Part shown: positions 15,839 to 24,800 of the stretch, piece after piece
Position numbering within the stretch: position 1 is the stretch's first letter
Layout of the letters: the number at the start of each line of letters is the position of its first letter
From: JAZKHE01 sp040385525
GTDB lineage: Bacteria; Bacteroidota; Bacteroidia; UBA4408
Direction: 5' to 3'
DNA: 64,000 nucleotides
Assembly (NCBI GenBank): GCA_040385525.1
Contig: JAZKHE010000011.1
Span: 268,080-332,079 of the forward strand
The notes under the pieces: model-generated
What the model was told of the DNA's origin: nothing
Database searches by the model: none
Seen by the model: the letters and a program-made list of their open reading frames with translations, nothing else
Program-made: the position numbers and the translations under genes

Positions 15839-16630
15839 TTATGGTAAGTTTTTTAAAATTTGGGAGAAATACTTTGGACTCTGTATTAACCGAGAACCAT
15901 ACCAGCTAAAAAGTTCTCCATCAACTATTTGCACTTTACTTTTAGGAAGTATTTTCTGCAATTCGTCAATATGTTTTTGTTTAAACGGAAATGGCTCTGA
16001 CGACAAAAAAACGATATCAGGATTTAATTTTTGTAGTTCTTGTTCGTTGGTTATAGGATAACGTTCGGCAGAATGGTTAAACACATTTTTAAATCCACAA
16101 TAATTGAGCATGTTGTTGATAAACGTGTTTTTAGCTGCGCACATATAGGGTTTGTTCCAAATAAAATAAGCAACCGTTTTTTGTGATTTATTTATGTGTT
16201 CTAATGTTTTAAATTCATTTTGAATTTGTAATGAAATTGAATTAGATTTTGTTTCAGTTTGTGTTAATTTACCAATGCTTTCAATCATACTTAGCGCATC
16301 ATTTAGCGTGTAAATATCACTAATCCAAACAGGATATGTTTTTGCTAATTGCTCAATATCTTCTTTGGTGTTTTCTTCTTTGTTGGCGATAATTAAATCG
16401 GGTTGAAGTTTTTCTATTTGTTTAAAATTTACATTTTTTGTTCCTCCAACTCTTGTTTTATTTTTAAACCATTCGTTAGGATGTATACAAAATTTTGTAA
16501 TGCCAACAACTTCATTTTTTAAACCTAAATCATACAGTAATTCGGTTTGAGAGGGCACTAACGAAACAATCCGTTTGGGATAATTTTCCAAACGGATTGT
16601 TCTGTTTAATTGATCGGTAAAAGTAAGCAT
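15839..16630 (-). CDS. BtuF/FhuD-like helical-backbone binding protein without signal peptide
   Basis: A 263-residue protein of the periplasmic metal/cobalamin-binding fold (PF01497 type). Motifs are ENYPKRIVSLVPSQTELLYDLGL (residues 16-38), VVGITKFCIHP, RVGGTKNVNFKQIEKLQPDLIIANKEE, and a long central helix linking two lobes. Family members bind B12, haem or ferric siderophores for an ABC importer. This one starts directly at MLTFTDQLNRT with no signal peptide, and no permease or ATPase gene is near. Its ATG overlaps the stop of the cystathionine beta-synthase gene by one base (TAATG), so the two are translationally coupled. A cytosolic role is inferred; annotations as an 'ABC transporter substrate-binding protein' may mislead. 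Confidence 0.88.
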   Translation of the reverse strand: MLTFTDQLNRTIRLENYPKRIVSLVPSQTELLYDLGLKNEVVGITKFCIHPNEWFKNKTRVGGTKNVNFKQIEKLQPDLIIANKEENTKEDIEQLAKTYPVWISDIYTLNDALSMIESIGKLTQTETKSNSISLQIQNEFKTLEHINKSQKTVAYFIWNKPYMCAAKNTFINNMLNYCGFKNVFNHSAERYPITNEQELQKLNPDIVFLSSEPFPFKQKHIDELQKILPKSKVQIVDGELFSWYGSRLIQSPKYFSQILKNLP

Positions 16631-17997
16631 TAAGCTAACGCTTCGATAATATCTTGTTTTGTAATTATGTGTACTTCGCCAGCTAAATCGTTCACCAATA
16701 CTGCATTACATTCTTTTGTAATGTTTTTAGAAATTTCATCTATTGTGGCATCTGCACTCACAAATGGAAAAGCAGCTTGCATTAACGAACTTACTTTTTC
16801 GTTTTTTAATTCTGGATTTGCCATTAATTTAGTAAACAAAAAGCTATCGTTTAAGCCACCAACAAAGTCATTTCCTTTGGTTACTGGTATTTGCGAAATA
16901 TTATATTTACTCATTTTAGCAACAGCTTCAGCAATAGTAGCATCTTGCTCAATGGTTAATAATTTTTGGTTTTTGTGTTTTTCAATTAACTGAATTGCTT
17001 TTGGATTTTTAATTTCTAAAAAGCCTCTATCGCGCATCCAATCGTCGTTAAACATTTTGCCTAAATAACGAGTTCCGTGGTCATGAAAAATAATTACAAC
17101 CACATCACCTTCTTTAAACATATCTTTCATTTGCAATAAACCTGCAAGTGCTGAACCTGCTGAATTTCCAGCAAAAATACCTTCTTCACGAGGAATTCTA
17201 CGAGTCATTATTGCAGCATCTTTATCTGTTACTTTTTCAAAATGATCAATAACGCTAAAGTCAACATTTTCTGGTAAAAAATCTTCACCAATACCTTCGG
17301 TTATGTATGGATAAATTTCGTTTTTATCGAAAATGCCTGTCTCTTTATATTTTTTAAATACAGAGCCGTAAGTATCTATTCCTAAAATTTTAATGTTAGG
17401 ATTTTTTTCTTTTAAATATCTTCCAGTACCACAGATGGTTCCGCCTGTTCCAACGCCAACAACTAAGTGTGTAATTTTACCATCTGTTTGATCCCAAATT
17501 TCTGGACCTGTTTGTTCGTAATGGGCCAGAGAGTTAGATAAGTTATCGTACTGATTTGGTTTCCAAGAATTAGGAACATCTTTTACTAAACGTGATGATA
17601 CAGAGTAGTAAGAACGTGGGTCTTCTGGATCAACGTTAGTTGGACAAACGATAACTTCGGCACCAAAAGCACGCAAAGCATCCACTTTTTCTTTCGATTG
17701 TTTATCGGTAGTTGTAAAAATACATTTATAGCCTTTTAAAACAGCCGCAATCGCTAAACCCATTCCTGTGTTACCAGATGTGCCTTCTATAATTGTTCCG
17801 CCTGGTTTTAAGTTGCCATTTTTTTCAGCGTCTTCAATCATTTTTAAAGCCATTCTGTCTTTAATTGAGTTACCAGGATTGGTAGTTTCAATTTTCGCTA
17901 AAACAGTTGCTTTAACATCTTTAGTTATTTTGTTTAATTTAACTAAAGGAGTATCGCCAATAGTTTCGAGTACGTTGTTGTAAATTTTTTTTCTCAC
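16630..17997 (-). CDS. Cystathionine beta-synthase (PLP enzyme with C-terminal CBS pair)
   Basis: A 455-residue fold-type II PLP enzyme. Lys46 in PGNSIKDRMA is the Schiff-base lysine; EGTSGNTGMGLA binds the substrate carboxylate; GVGTGGTICGTGRYLKE binds the PLP phosphate; and YITEGIGEDFLPENVD is typical of CBS rather than plain CysK. Residues about 335-455 form two CBS motifs (LLTIEQDATIAEAVAKMSKYNISQIPV and the VSSLMQAAFPFVSADATIDEI repeat), a regulatory adenosyl-ligand module. It condenses serine or O-acetylserine with homocysteine or sulfide. Start is GTG 17997. Cytosolic. The haem-binding N-terminal extension of animal CBS is absent. Confidence 0.93.
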   Translation of the reverse strand: MRKKIYNNVLETIGDTPLVKLNKITKDVKATVLAKIETTNPGNSIKDRMALKMIEDAEKNGNLKPGGTIIEGTSGNTGMGLAIAAVLKGYKCIFTTTDKQSKEKVDALRAFGAEVIVCPTNVDPEDPRSYYSVSSRLVKDVPNSWKPNQYDNLSNSLAHYEQTGPEIWDQTDGKITHLVVGVGTGGTICGTGRYLKEKNPNIKILGIDTYGSVFKKYKETGIFDKNEIYPYITEGIGEDFLPENVDFSVIDHFEKVTDKDAAIMTRRIPREEGIFAGNSAGSALAGLLQMKDMFKEGDVVVIIFHDHGTRYLGKMFNDDWMRDRGFLEIKNPKAIQLIEKHKNQKLLTIEQDATIAEAVAKMSKYNISQIPVTKGNDFVGGLNDSFLFTKLMANPELKNEKVSSLMQAAFPFVSADATIDEISKNITKECNAVLVNDLAGEVHIITKQDIIEALA

Positions 17998-18017
17998 GGC
18001 TTTGATTATATTTTATC

Positions 18018-18025
18018 CAAAAATA
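18018..18025 (-). promoter_or_regulatory. -7 promoter box for the CBS/BtuF-like operon
   Basis: Minus-strand TATTTTTG, an exact TAnnTTTG match, 20 bp upstream of the GTG start at 17997. The region is very A/T rich, which lowers its weight. Confidence 0.4.
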
Positions 18026-18070
18026 ATAAAATTTGGATTATTAATTAATAAAATTTTGATTCGCTTGATA

Positions 18071-18772
18071 TTAGTACATTCTAGCCTTCTTACCTTTTTT
18101 ACCTTTTTGCTTTTCCAGTTTTTTCTGTTGCTCTTCTGTCATTGGTGTGTTATAAACTGGAGGACATTTTTCGGTTGGTGCTTTTAACTCACGTTTTATA
18201 CCTATGCGCAACTCCATTGATGTGTTTCTAATTGCAACAACATCTGGTGTTCTAAACGATTTCATAATACCAGGATTGTAATGATACTCGGTAAAAAATA
18301 CCCACGGACGTTTATGTAAAAATTCTATTCCTATACCTGCAGAAGCGCTTAAATGAATCTTTTTAGGGTTTGGTAAAGGGGAACCTAAAAGATATTCTAA
18401 TCGTGGACCTATTAAAAAATAGGGTGTAAAATCGTATAATTCTTGACGGATTTTTAAAAAATTATTAAAAGCTAAATAATTGGTTTTGTATTTTAAACCT
18501 TCGTTTGGAGCTAAGTTTTCTTTAGCACCTTTTCTGTTGTATTGTAATTCAGAAACAATTCGTAAATAGTCATGGGCAAGCCACTCTACCAAAGCGCTAG
18601 CGTTGAAACCATATTTAGCTTTTTTTCTAAGATTGTTGTCTAGCGAATCAAAATTCCAAATTTGATTACTTCTTGTTCCTCCAATTGTAAGTCCCCAAGC
18701 CTTTACAAATTGTGCATTTGCAAATGTTGTATTAAAAATTAGTATTACAGATAAAAATAGAATTCGTTGCAT
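18071..18772 (-). CDS. Outer-membrane beta-barrel protein (PorT-like fold) with basic tail
   Basis: A 233-residue exported protein with a signal peptide (residues 1-20, ...TTFANAQ) and a small barrel with regularly spaced aromatic strands (YLRIVSELQYNRKG, YFLIGPRLEYLLG, WVFFTEYHYNPGI). The general layout resembles the 'porin family / PorT' outer-membrane barrels common in Bacteroidota. The last ~25 residues (MTEEQQKKLEKQKGKKGKKARMY) are a highly basic tail after the barrel, possibly periplasmic and able to contact peptidoglycan or phosphate groups; this is inference. It lies 1 bp after the T9SS-like gene upstream in the same operon. Confidence 0.82.
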   Translation of the reverse strand: MQRILFLSVILIFNTTFANAQFVKAWGLTIGGTRSNQIWNFDSLDNNLRKKAKYGFNASALVEWLAHDYLRIVSELQYNRKGAKENLAPNEGLKYKTNYLAFNNFLKIRQELYDFTPYFLIGPRLEYLLGSPLPNPKKIHLSASAGIGIEFLHKRPWVFFTEYHYNPGIMKSFRTPDVVAIRNTSMELRIGIKRELKAPTEKCPPVYNTPMTEEQQKKLEKQKGKKGKKARMY

Positions 18773-18773
18773 A

Positions 18774-19649
18774 TTAAAAAATTATTTTAGCTTCTTTTTT
18801 TAATTGATTGTCGCCGTAAACACGCATTAAATAAGTTCCAGCTTGTAAGCCATCAACTTTCCAATTAAACGGAAAACTTTTGTGGCCAGGATCTTGCATA
18901 TCGTTATTTATGAAAAGTTTTATTAGTTTTCCTTGAGGCGTGTAAATTCCCAAAAGTACATTGGCATTGTTTTGTAAATAATAAGTAAACTCGCCAGTAA
19001 TTTTTGTTGCTTTGTTAGAAAATACGGCTGTAGAATCTCCATCAGTAAAACTAATTTCGTACCAAGGCATTTGTATGGGTTTACCTGCTTCGTCTTTAAT
19101 TCCGAGTGTAGTTAAATAATATTTTATGTTTTTTACTTGTAGTTCGGGTTCGCCACTTATGGTTTCTAATCGGTTGCCATCGCTCAAAACCCAAACCGCT
19201 TGTTGTGCAGGATAAAATTCGTTGTACTTATATTTTTCAATAAAATTGGCAAGTTTTACAAGGTTTTTGTTGGCGCTTAATTTACCAACTTTGTATTTAT
19301 GGTCTAACTGCGGACTTCCTTTAGTAGCTTGGCAACACATTGCAAACAAACCTAGTTTTTGTTTTTTTGCAGGTAAAAGTTCTACTAAATAGTTTTTTGT
19401 AACTAATAAATCTTGTTCAGTTTCAGTTTCTGAATCAAAAATATGCCCAGCAGGAATTGATAAAATAATATTTTGTGAAGAATTATTTTTAACATCAACG
19501 CTTAAAACGTCGCCAGTGTAACCACCTTTTGATGTAGCCGAAAATTGTATTAATCCTTTTACCACAGCAAGGTCAATGCTAATAGTATCGCTTGCTTTCA
19601 CTGCAAAAGTAGCGAGTAAAAGTATGGTAACTAATATTGTTTTTCTCAT
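18774..19649 (-). CDS. Secreted protein with FlgD/T9SS-like C-terminal domain
   Basis: A 291-residue exported protein. I place the start at ATG 19649 (MRKTILVTILLLATFAVKA signal peptide); the frame extends to 19691 but would put extra residues before the signal. The first part (SDTISIDLAVVKGLIQFSATSKGG) is unfamiliar; a CC-Q segment (LGLFAMCCQATKG) could bind metal. The last ~70 residues (VLLGIYTPQGKLIKLFIN...WKVDGLQAGTYLMRVYG) match the FlgD-like Ig fold used as a type A-like sorting domain in T9SS cargo. Ends 1 bp before the outer-membrane barrel gene, suggesting the two work together at the surface. Confidence 0.8.
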   Translation of the reverse strand: MRKTILVTILLLATFAVKASDTISIDLAVVKGLIQFSATSKGGYTGDVLSVDVKNNSSQNIILSIPAGHIFDSETETEQDLLVTKNYLVELLPAKKQKLGLFAMCCQATKGSPQLDHKYKVGKLSANKNLVKLANFIEKYKYNEFYPAQQAVWVLSDGNRLETISGEPELQVKNIKYYLTTLGIKDEAGKPIQMPWYEISFTDGDSTAVFSNKATKITGEFTYYLQNNANVLLGIYTPQGKLIKLFINNDMQDPGHKSFPFNWKVDGLQAGTYLMRVYGDNQLKKEAKIIF

Positions 19650-19655
19650 TGAATT

Positions 19656-19680
19656 CGTTTTAAGTAATAGTCTTAAAACG
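19656..19680. promoter_or_regulatory. 9-bp inverted repeat in the leader of the 19649 gene
   Basis: CGTTTTAAG (19656-19664) and CTTAAAACG (19672-19680) are perfect inverted arms around a 7-nt loop, 7 bp upstream of ATG 19649 on the minus strand. There is no T-run on the exit side, so it is more likely an operator or RNA hairpin over the start region than a terminator for purS. Confidence 0.5.
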
Positions 19681-19694
19681 AGGTAAAACAATAT

Positions 19695-19949
19695 TTATTT
19701 TACTTCGCTTAACTCAAACTGGTATGATTCCATTATTAGATTAGCTAACAATTTTTTGCAAGCTTCGTCAACTTTTGCATTCGCAACATCTTTGCTAGGA
19801 GCTTCTAATTCTAAAGTAATGTGTTTTCCTATTCTTACATTTTCAATTTCAGCTAAGCCAATATTTTTCATATTGTGAGAAACGGCTTTTCCTTGAGGAT
19901 CTAAAAGTGCTTTGTGAGGCATTACGTCTATTTCAGCAATAAATTTCAT
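19695..19949 (-). CDS. purS: Phosphoribosylformylglycinamidine synthase subunit PurS
   Basis: An 84-residue protein with the full PurS pattern: MKFIAEIDVMPHKALLDPQGKAV, IENVRIGKHITLEL and ACKKLLANLIMESYQFE. PurS dimers bridge PurL and PurQ in the FGAM synthase complex of purine biosynthesis, passing ammonia from glutamine. Usual length for the family. Its ATG overlaps the pssA stop by 4 bp (ATGA), so it is translationally coupled to phospholipid synthesis rather than to other pur genes, which are not in the window. Cytosolic. Confidence 0.93.
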   Translation of the reverse strand: MKFIAEIDVMPHKALLDPQGKAVSHNMKNIGLAEIENVRIGKHITLELEAPSKDVANAKVDEACKKLLANLIMESYQFELSEVK

Positions 19950-20674
19950 GAGGTTTTGGTTTTAAAAAGTAATGAAATAACTATGTACAAAAGTAAAATG
20001 ATTGGTATTGCTATTATTTTAAATAGTACAAAAGTTATTAACGAAATAATAAGAAATACATATCGAATTTCATTTCCTTTTAATTTAAAATTTTTGAATT
20101 TTAAAGCAAATAAAGGTATTTCAGCAACTAACAAATAACTCGAAAGCACAGTTAATCCTATTAAAAATGAAGGATTTAAAATTAGTTTTTTTAACTCTTC
20201 GTTTTGAGTTGTAAATAACAATAGCGCTACAGAACCAATTAAAAATGAGTTAGCAGGAGTTGGCAAGCCAATAAAACTATTTGTTTGGCGGGTATCAATA
20301 TTGAATTTAGCTAAGCGAATTGCTGAAAAAATGGTAATTAAAAAACCAAAATAGCTTAAATAAAATGTAGGATTAGTTTCATCAATAGATTCGCTGTTAT
20401 ATTTTAACGAAAAAACGAGTAGTTTGTGCATTATGTAGCCGGGTACTAATCCAAAACTAACCATATCTGCCAAAGAATCAAGTTGTTTTCCAATTTCCGA
20501 ACTCACATGTAAAACTCTTGCCGCTAAACCATCAAAAAAATCGAAAATTGCAGCAATACCAATGCAATACGCAGCCATATCTAGCATATTGTTAGAAATA
20601 TATAAAATGGCAATGCAGCCAATAAATAAATTTAAACAAGTAATTGCGTTTGGTATTTGTTTTTTAATCCACAT
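19946..20674 (-). CDS. pssA: CDP-diacylglycerol--serine O-phosphatidyltransferase
   Basis: A 242-residue integral membrane enzyme that makes phosphatidylserine, the precursor of phosphatidylethanolamine. The CDP-alcohol phosphotransferase motif D-G-x2-A-R-x8-G-x3-D-x3-D is complete in FFDGLAARVLHVSSEIGKQLDSLADMVSFG (residues about 46-75). About seven hydrophobic segments follow. Position of the motif near the N-terminus and the PGYIMH sequence after it are typical of bacterial type II PssA. It overlaps purS by 4 bp and is transcribed away from the PorV-like gene. Confidence 0.93.
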   Translation of the reverse strand: MWIKKQIPNAITCLNLFIGCIAILYISNNMLDMAAYCIGIAAIFDFFDGLAARVLHVSSEIGKQLDSLADMVSFGLVPGYIMHKLLVFSLKYNSESIDETNPTFYLSYFGFLITIFSAIRLAKFNIDTRQTNSFIGLPTPANSFLIGSVALLLFTTQNEELKKLILNPSFLIGLTVLSSYLLVAEIPLFALKFKNFKLKGNEIRYVFLIISLITFVLFKIIAIPIILLLYIVISLLFKTKTS

Positions 20675-20760
20675 AGGTTTTGAAAATAAAATACAAGTTT
20701 AGGCAATTTTTAGCGATTACTTTTCGTTTGAACAAGCTTAAAATATAATTGTTAATATTT

Positions 20761-20791
20761 TTGACTTAAACAACTTTATGACTTATCTTTA
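20761..20791 (+). promoter_or_regulatory. Promoter of the PorV/PorU-like operon
   Basis: TTG (20761-20763), 20-bp spacer, TATCTTTA (20784-20791), 7 of 8 to TAnnTTTG. The box ends only 9 bp before ATG 20801, so the mRNA would have an extremely short leader or none. Confidence 0.55.
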
Positions 20792-20800
20792 TAAGTAATT

Positions 20801-21871
20801 ATGAAAAAACTGCTTGTTATAATTTTGAGTGTTTTTGCTTTTTCAACAAAGGCACAAGTGGTTCGTAAATACAGCAACGAGTTTTTAAATATTGGAGTAG
20901 GTGCCAATAATTTAGGAATGGGCAATGCTGTTGTTGCAAGCACAGCCGATGTAACTTCTGCCTATTGGAATCCGGCAGGTTTATTAAAAGTAAAAAGTAA
21001 TTTTCAGGCAGGTTTAATGCACTCAGAATATTTTGCAGGTATTGCCAAATACGATTATGGTGCCGTTGTTAAACCGCTCGACGAAAATAGCGCAGCTGCT
21101 TTTAGTATAGTTCGTTTTGGTGTTGATAATATTCCAAATACAACACAATTAATTGATGCAAACGGACAAATTAATTACGATAGAGTTACCACATTTTCGG
21201 CGGCAGATTATGCTTTTTTGTTTTCGTACGCTAAAAAAATGAAAATTGAAGGTTTACATGTTGGTGCAAATGCAAAAGTAATTCGTCGTAAAGTTGGTGA
21301 TTTTGCTGGAGCTTGGGGGTTTGGTTTAGATGCAGGAGCGCAATATCAAAAAAATGGTTGGTTGTTTGGTGCAATGGCAAAAGATGTTACAACCACTTTT
21401 AATGCTTGGAGCTTTGATTTGACTGATGAAATGAAAGAAGCATTTGTTTTAACTGGAAACGAAATCCCAACAAGTTCTGTAGAATTAACTTTACCTAAAT
21501 TAATTTTAGGAGCAGCAAGAAACTTTTCTTACAAAAAATTTACTGCACTTACCGAATTAAATATGGATGCAACTTTTGATGGAAAACGAAATGTTTTAAT
21601 TAAATCGAAAGCAGTGAGTTTAGATCCAAAATTAGGTGTGCAAATTGGATATTCTAATATTGTTTTTTTAAGAGGTGGATTAAGTAATTTTCAAAAAATA
21701 AAAGAAGAAGGCGGTAAAACAGTTAATACAATACAACCCAACTTTGGTGTTGGCGTAAAAATTAGAGCTTTTACTTTAGATTATGCATTAACTAATGTTG
21801 GCGAAAATGTAGGTTTATTATCGAATGTTTTTTCGCTTAAAATAGATTTGAATCCAAAACAAACTAGATAA
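20801..21871 (+). CDS. PorV/PorQ-family outer-membrane protein of type IX secretion (PorV2-like)
   Basis: A 356-residue FadL-fold barrel with an 18-residue signal peptide (...FSTKAQ). The family signature is at residues 25-60: SNEFLNIGVGANNLGMGNAVVASTADVTSAYWNPAGL, matching the 'G-x-G-x-A..D..S..WNPA' pattern of PorV/PorQ proteins. In T9SS, PorV ferries cargo from the translocon to the PorU sortase. It sits 3 bp before the PorU-like gene, as porU and porV are paired in Porphyromonas. It is shorter than canonical PorV, and the partner is a very large PorU, so I favour the auxiliary PorV2-type group. Exact subgroup unverified. Confidence 0.85.
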   Translation: MKKLLVIILSVFAFSTKAQVVRKYSNEFLNIGVGANNLGMGNAVVASTADVTSAYWNPAGLLKVKSNFQAGLMHSEYFAGIAKYDYGAVVKPLDENSAAAFSIVRFGVDNIPNTTQLIDANGQINYDRVTTFSAADYAFLFSYAKKMKIEGLHVGANAKVIRRKVGDFAGAWGFGLDAGAQYQKNGWLFGAMAKDVTTTFNAWSFDLTDEMKEAFVLTGNEIPTSSVELTLPKLILGAARNFSYKKFTALTELNMDATFDGKRNVLIKSKAVSLDPKLGVQIGYSNIVFLRGGLSNFQKIKEEGGKTVNTIQPNFGVGVKIRAFTLDYALTNVGENVGLLSNVFSLKIDLNPKQTR

Positions 21872-21874
21872 AAA

Positions 21875-24800
21875 ATGAAAAGAAGTATTGCATTTTTATT
21901 TTTATTGTTTGCGTTTAATTCGTTAATAGCTCAGCCTTATGGTAACGAGTGGATAAACTACAATCAAAATTATTTTAAATTTAAAATTGCCCATGATGGA
22001 GTTTATAAAATATCGTATGCTGAGTTAAGTAATGCAGGTTTCCCGGTAGCGTCAACCAATCCTAAAAACATACAAATTTTTGGAAGAGGAGTTGAAATTC
22101 CAGTTTACATAGAAGGCGAATCAGATAATGTTTTTAATTCAAGCGACTTTATAGAGTTTTACGCACAACGTAATGATGGTTGGTTTGATAAGGAAACGTA
22201 CGATATTGCTGCTAACCACTTAAATCCGCATTATTCATTAATAAACGATACCGCAACTTATTACATAACTTGGAATACTTCTTTAAACAACAGAAGACTT
22301 GTTGTTGAAAACGATGTTGCTTTTGGATCTTATCCAACAGAAAATTATTTTTTAAAAGAAAGTACAAATTACCATGCAGATGTGTATTGTGATGGTTACG
22401 AAGATGTTTTTGGATCAACAGATCCTGAACCCTCTGAAGGAGAAGGATATACGGGGAATTGGTTTCCAAAAAACACAAACTTTACTGAAAATTTAAGTAC
22501 AAAAAACAGTTATGGTTCTGGACCTGATGCAATTTTTAAAACAAAAGTTGTAGCAGTAACTATTCAGCGTAATAACGAGTTACCTGATAATAGAATTAGA
22601 CTTACAATTCCTGCTGTTGGTTATCAAGTTTTAGATAATGTTTTTAAAGGAGTAGAAACTTTAGACTATCAAAATTTAGTTGTTCCGCTTAATAAATTAG
22701 GTGCAACATCTACTTCTTTTTTGTATCAAAGTGTTGATATGTTTACGCCAAATGCTGGCTACATGTCCGTGCCATTTGCAACATTAGTTTACCCGCATAC
22801 TTTTGATATGGAGGGCGCTACAACTTTTGATTTAACGTTACCAATAAATACTTCTTCAGCCAAATCAACATTATCTTTTTCTAATTTCAGCACAACTTCA
22901 ACTGTACGGTTTTACGATTTGACTAACGGAAGAAGAATGACAGCAACTAATGTTAGTGGTGAATACAAAGTGGTTAGTCAAAATTTTGGTACAGAAAAAA
23001 AATGCTTTTTGTTTTCGGATAACGAAGTTAAATCTGTTTTAACTATTAAACCAGTAACAACATCGCAACGTTTTGTAGATTATTTTTCGATAGGTTCGTC
23101 AAGCGATTTTATTTTACTTACAGCTAAACAATATCTGCTTAAAGCAAATGAATATGCAACTTATAGAAATACTAAAGGATACACAAGCTTGGTAGTAGAT
23201 GCAGATGACTTATACGATCAGTTTGGATTTGGTATAAACAAACATCCAATAGCATTTAGAAAATTTTCGGAATTTGTTGTAGATAAATGGCTACAACAAC
23301 CTAAAGGGATTTTAATAATTGGTAAAGGTTTAGAACCAAAAACAGTTAGAAATGGTGATTACCAGAATATAAATGTTATACCTACAATGGGTTATCCTGG
23401 CACAGACGGACTTTTATTTGCAAGAGTAAATGGTTTACAATTTGTGCCATCAATTCCGTACGGAAGAATAGCTGCCCAAAACTCTGGAGAAATTGATAAT
23501 TACTTAAATAAAGTAAAATCGTATGAGCAACAAGCCCCAGGTTTATGGATGAAAAGTGTTTTGCATTTTGGTGGTGGCGCAAATGCTTTTGAACAAGGAT
23601 TAATTAAAAATAATTTAAAAGTTTGCGAAGACATAGTTGAAGATACATATTATGGAGCAAATGTTTTTAATTTTTATAAAACATCTTCCGAACCAATTCA
23701 AATTACAACTTCCGATTCTTTAAAAAATATTTTAGAAACAGGTAGTTCAATTTTAAACTTTTATGGTCATGCGGCAGGTTCTGGATTTGACCAAAATATA
23801 GATGATCCATCTGTATATAATTGGAATGGAAGATACCCATTAATTATTGCAAATTCATGTTACATTGGTAATATACATCGTTTAAATAACTCAACACAGT
23901 CAGCATACAACGAGCGTTTTGTATTGGGCCAAAACATGGGGTCTATTGGGTTTTTAGCTCAAACAGGAACTGGTATTTTACAAATATTAGCAGTGTACTC
24001 AAAAAACCTATACGAAAATTTCTCAAAAAATTTATATGGAGAATCAATAGGAAGATGTTACCAAGAAACAGTGAGACAAATTCAAACAAATGATTATTTT
24101 GTAAAATCAGCTTGTTTAGAAATTAGTTTACATGGTGATCCTGTTATAAAGTTAAATACTCAAAACAAACCAGATTATTCTATTACAGTAAAAGATGTGT
24201 TTTACACACCCAAAAACATATCAACAGTTGTAGATAGTTTTGATGTGAATTTGATTGTATCAAACATTGGTAAGGCCGATGATGATTCGTTAACAATTGA
24301 AATAAAAAGATTTTTACCAAATTTAGCTGAACCAAAATTGTATTTTAAAACAGTACAATCGCCCAACTATAAAGATACTATTGTGCTACGATTACCAATA
24401 GACAATGCTAATGGTATTGGCTTTAATGATTTGGAAATATTTTTAGATCCAGTTGGTGAACACGATGAATTAAGAGAAGATAACAATCAAATAAAAGTTA
24501 GATTTTTTATAAGGTCAGACGATATAAGTCCTGTCTATCCATATAAATATGCAGTAATACCAGCTAATACTGTTAAGCTTGTTGCAACTACAGGAGATCC
24601 ATTTTCTACAATTAGCTCTTATGTAATGGAAATGGATGTAACAGATTTGTTTAATTCAAGTTTTAAAATAACAAAAACTGTTACGCAAGAAGGTGGCGTT
24701 GTAAAGTTTGATCCAGGAATTACTTTTACAGATAGCACCGTTTATTTTTGGCGCGTTGCTAAAGTGCCAACAGATGGCGAAGCATACAGATGGAAAGAAA

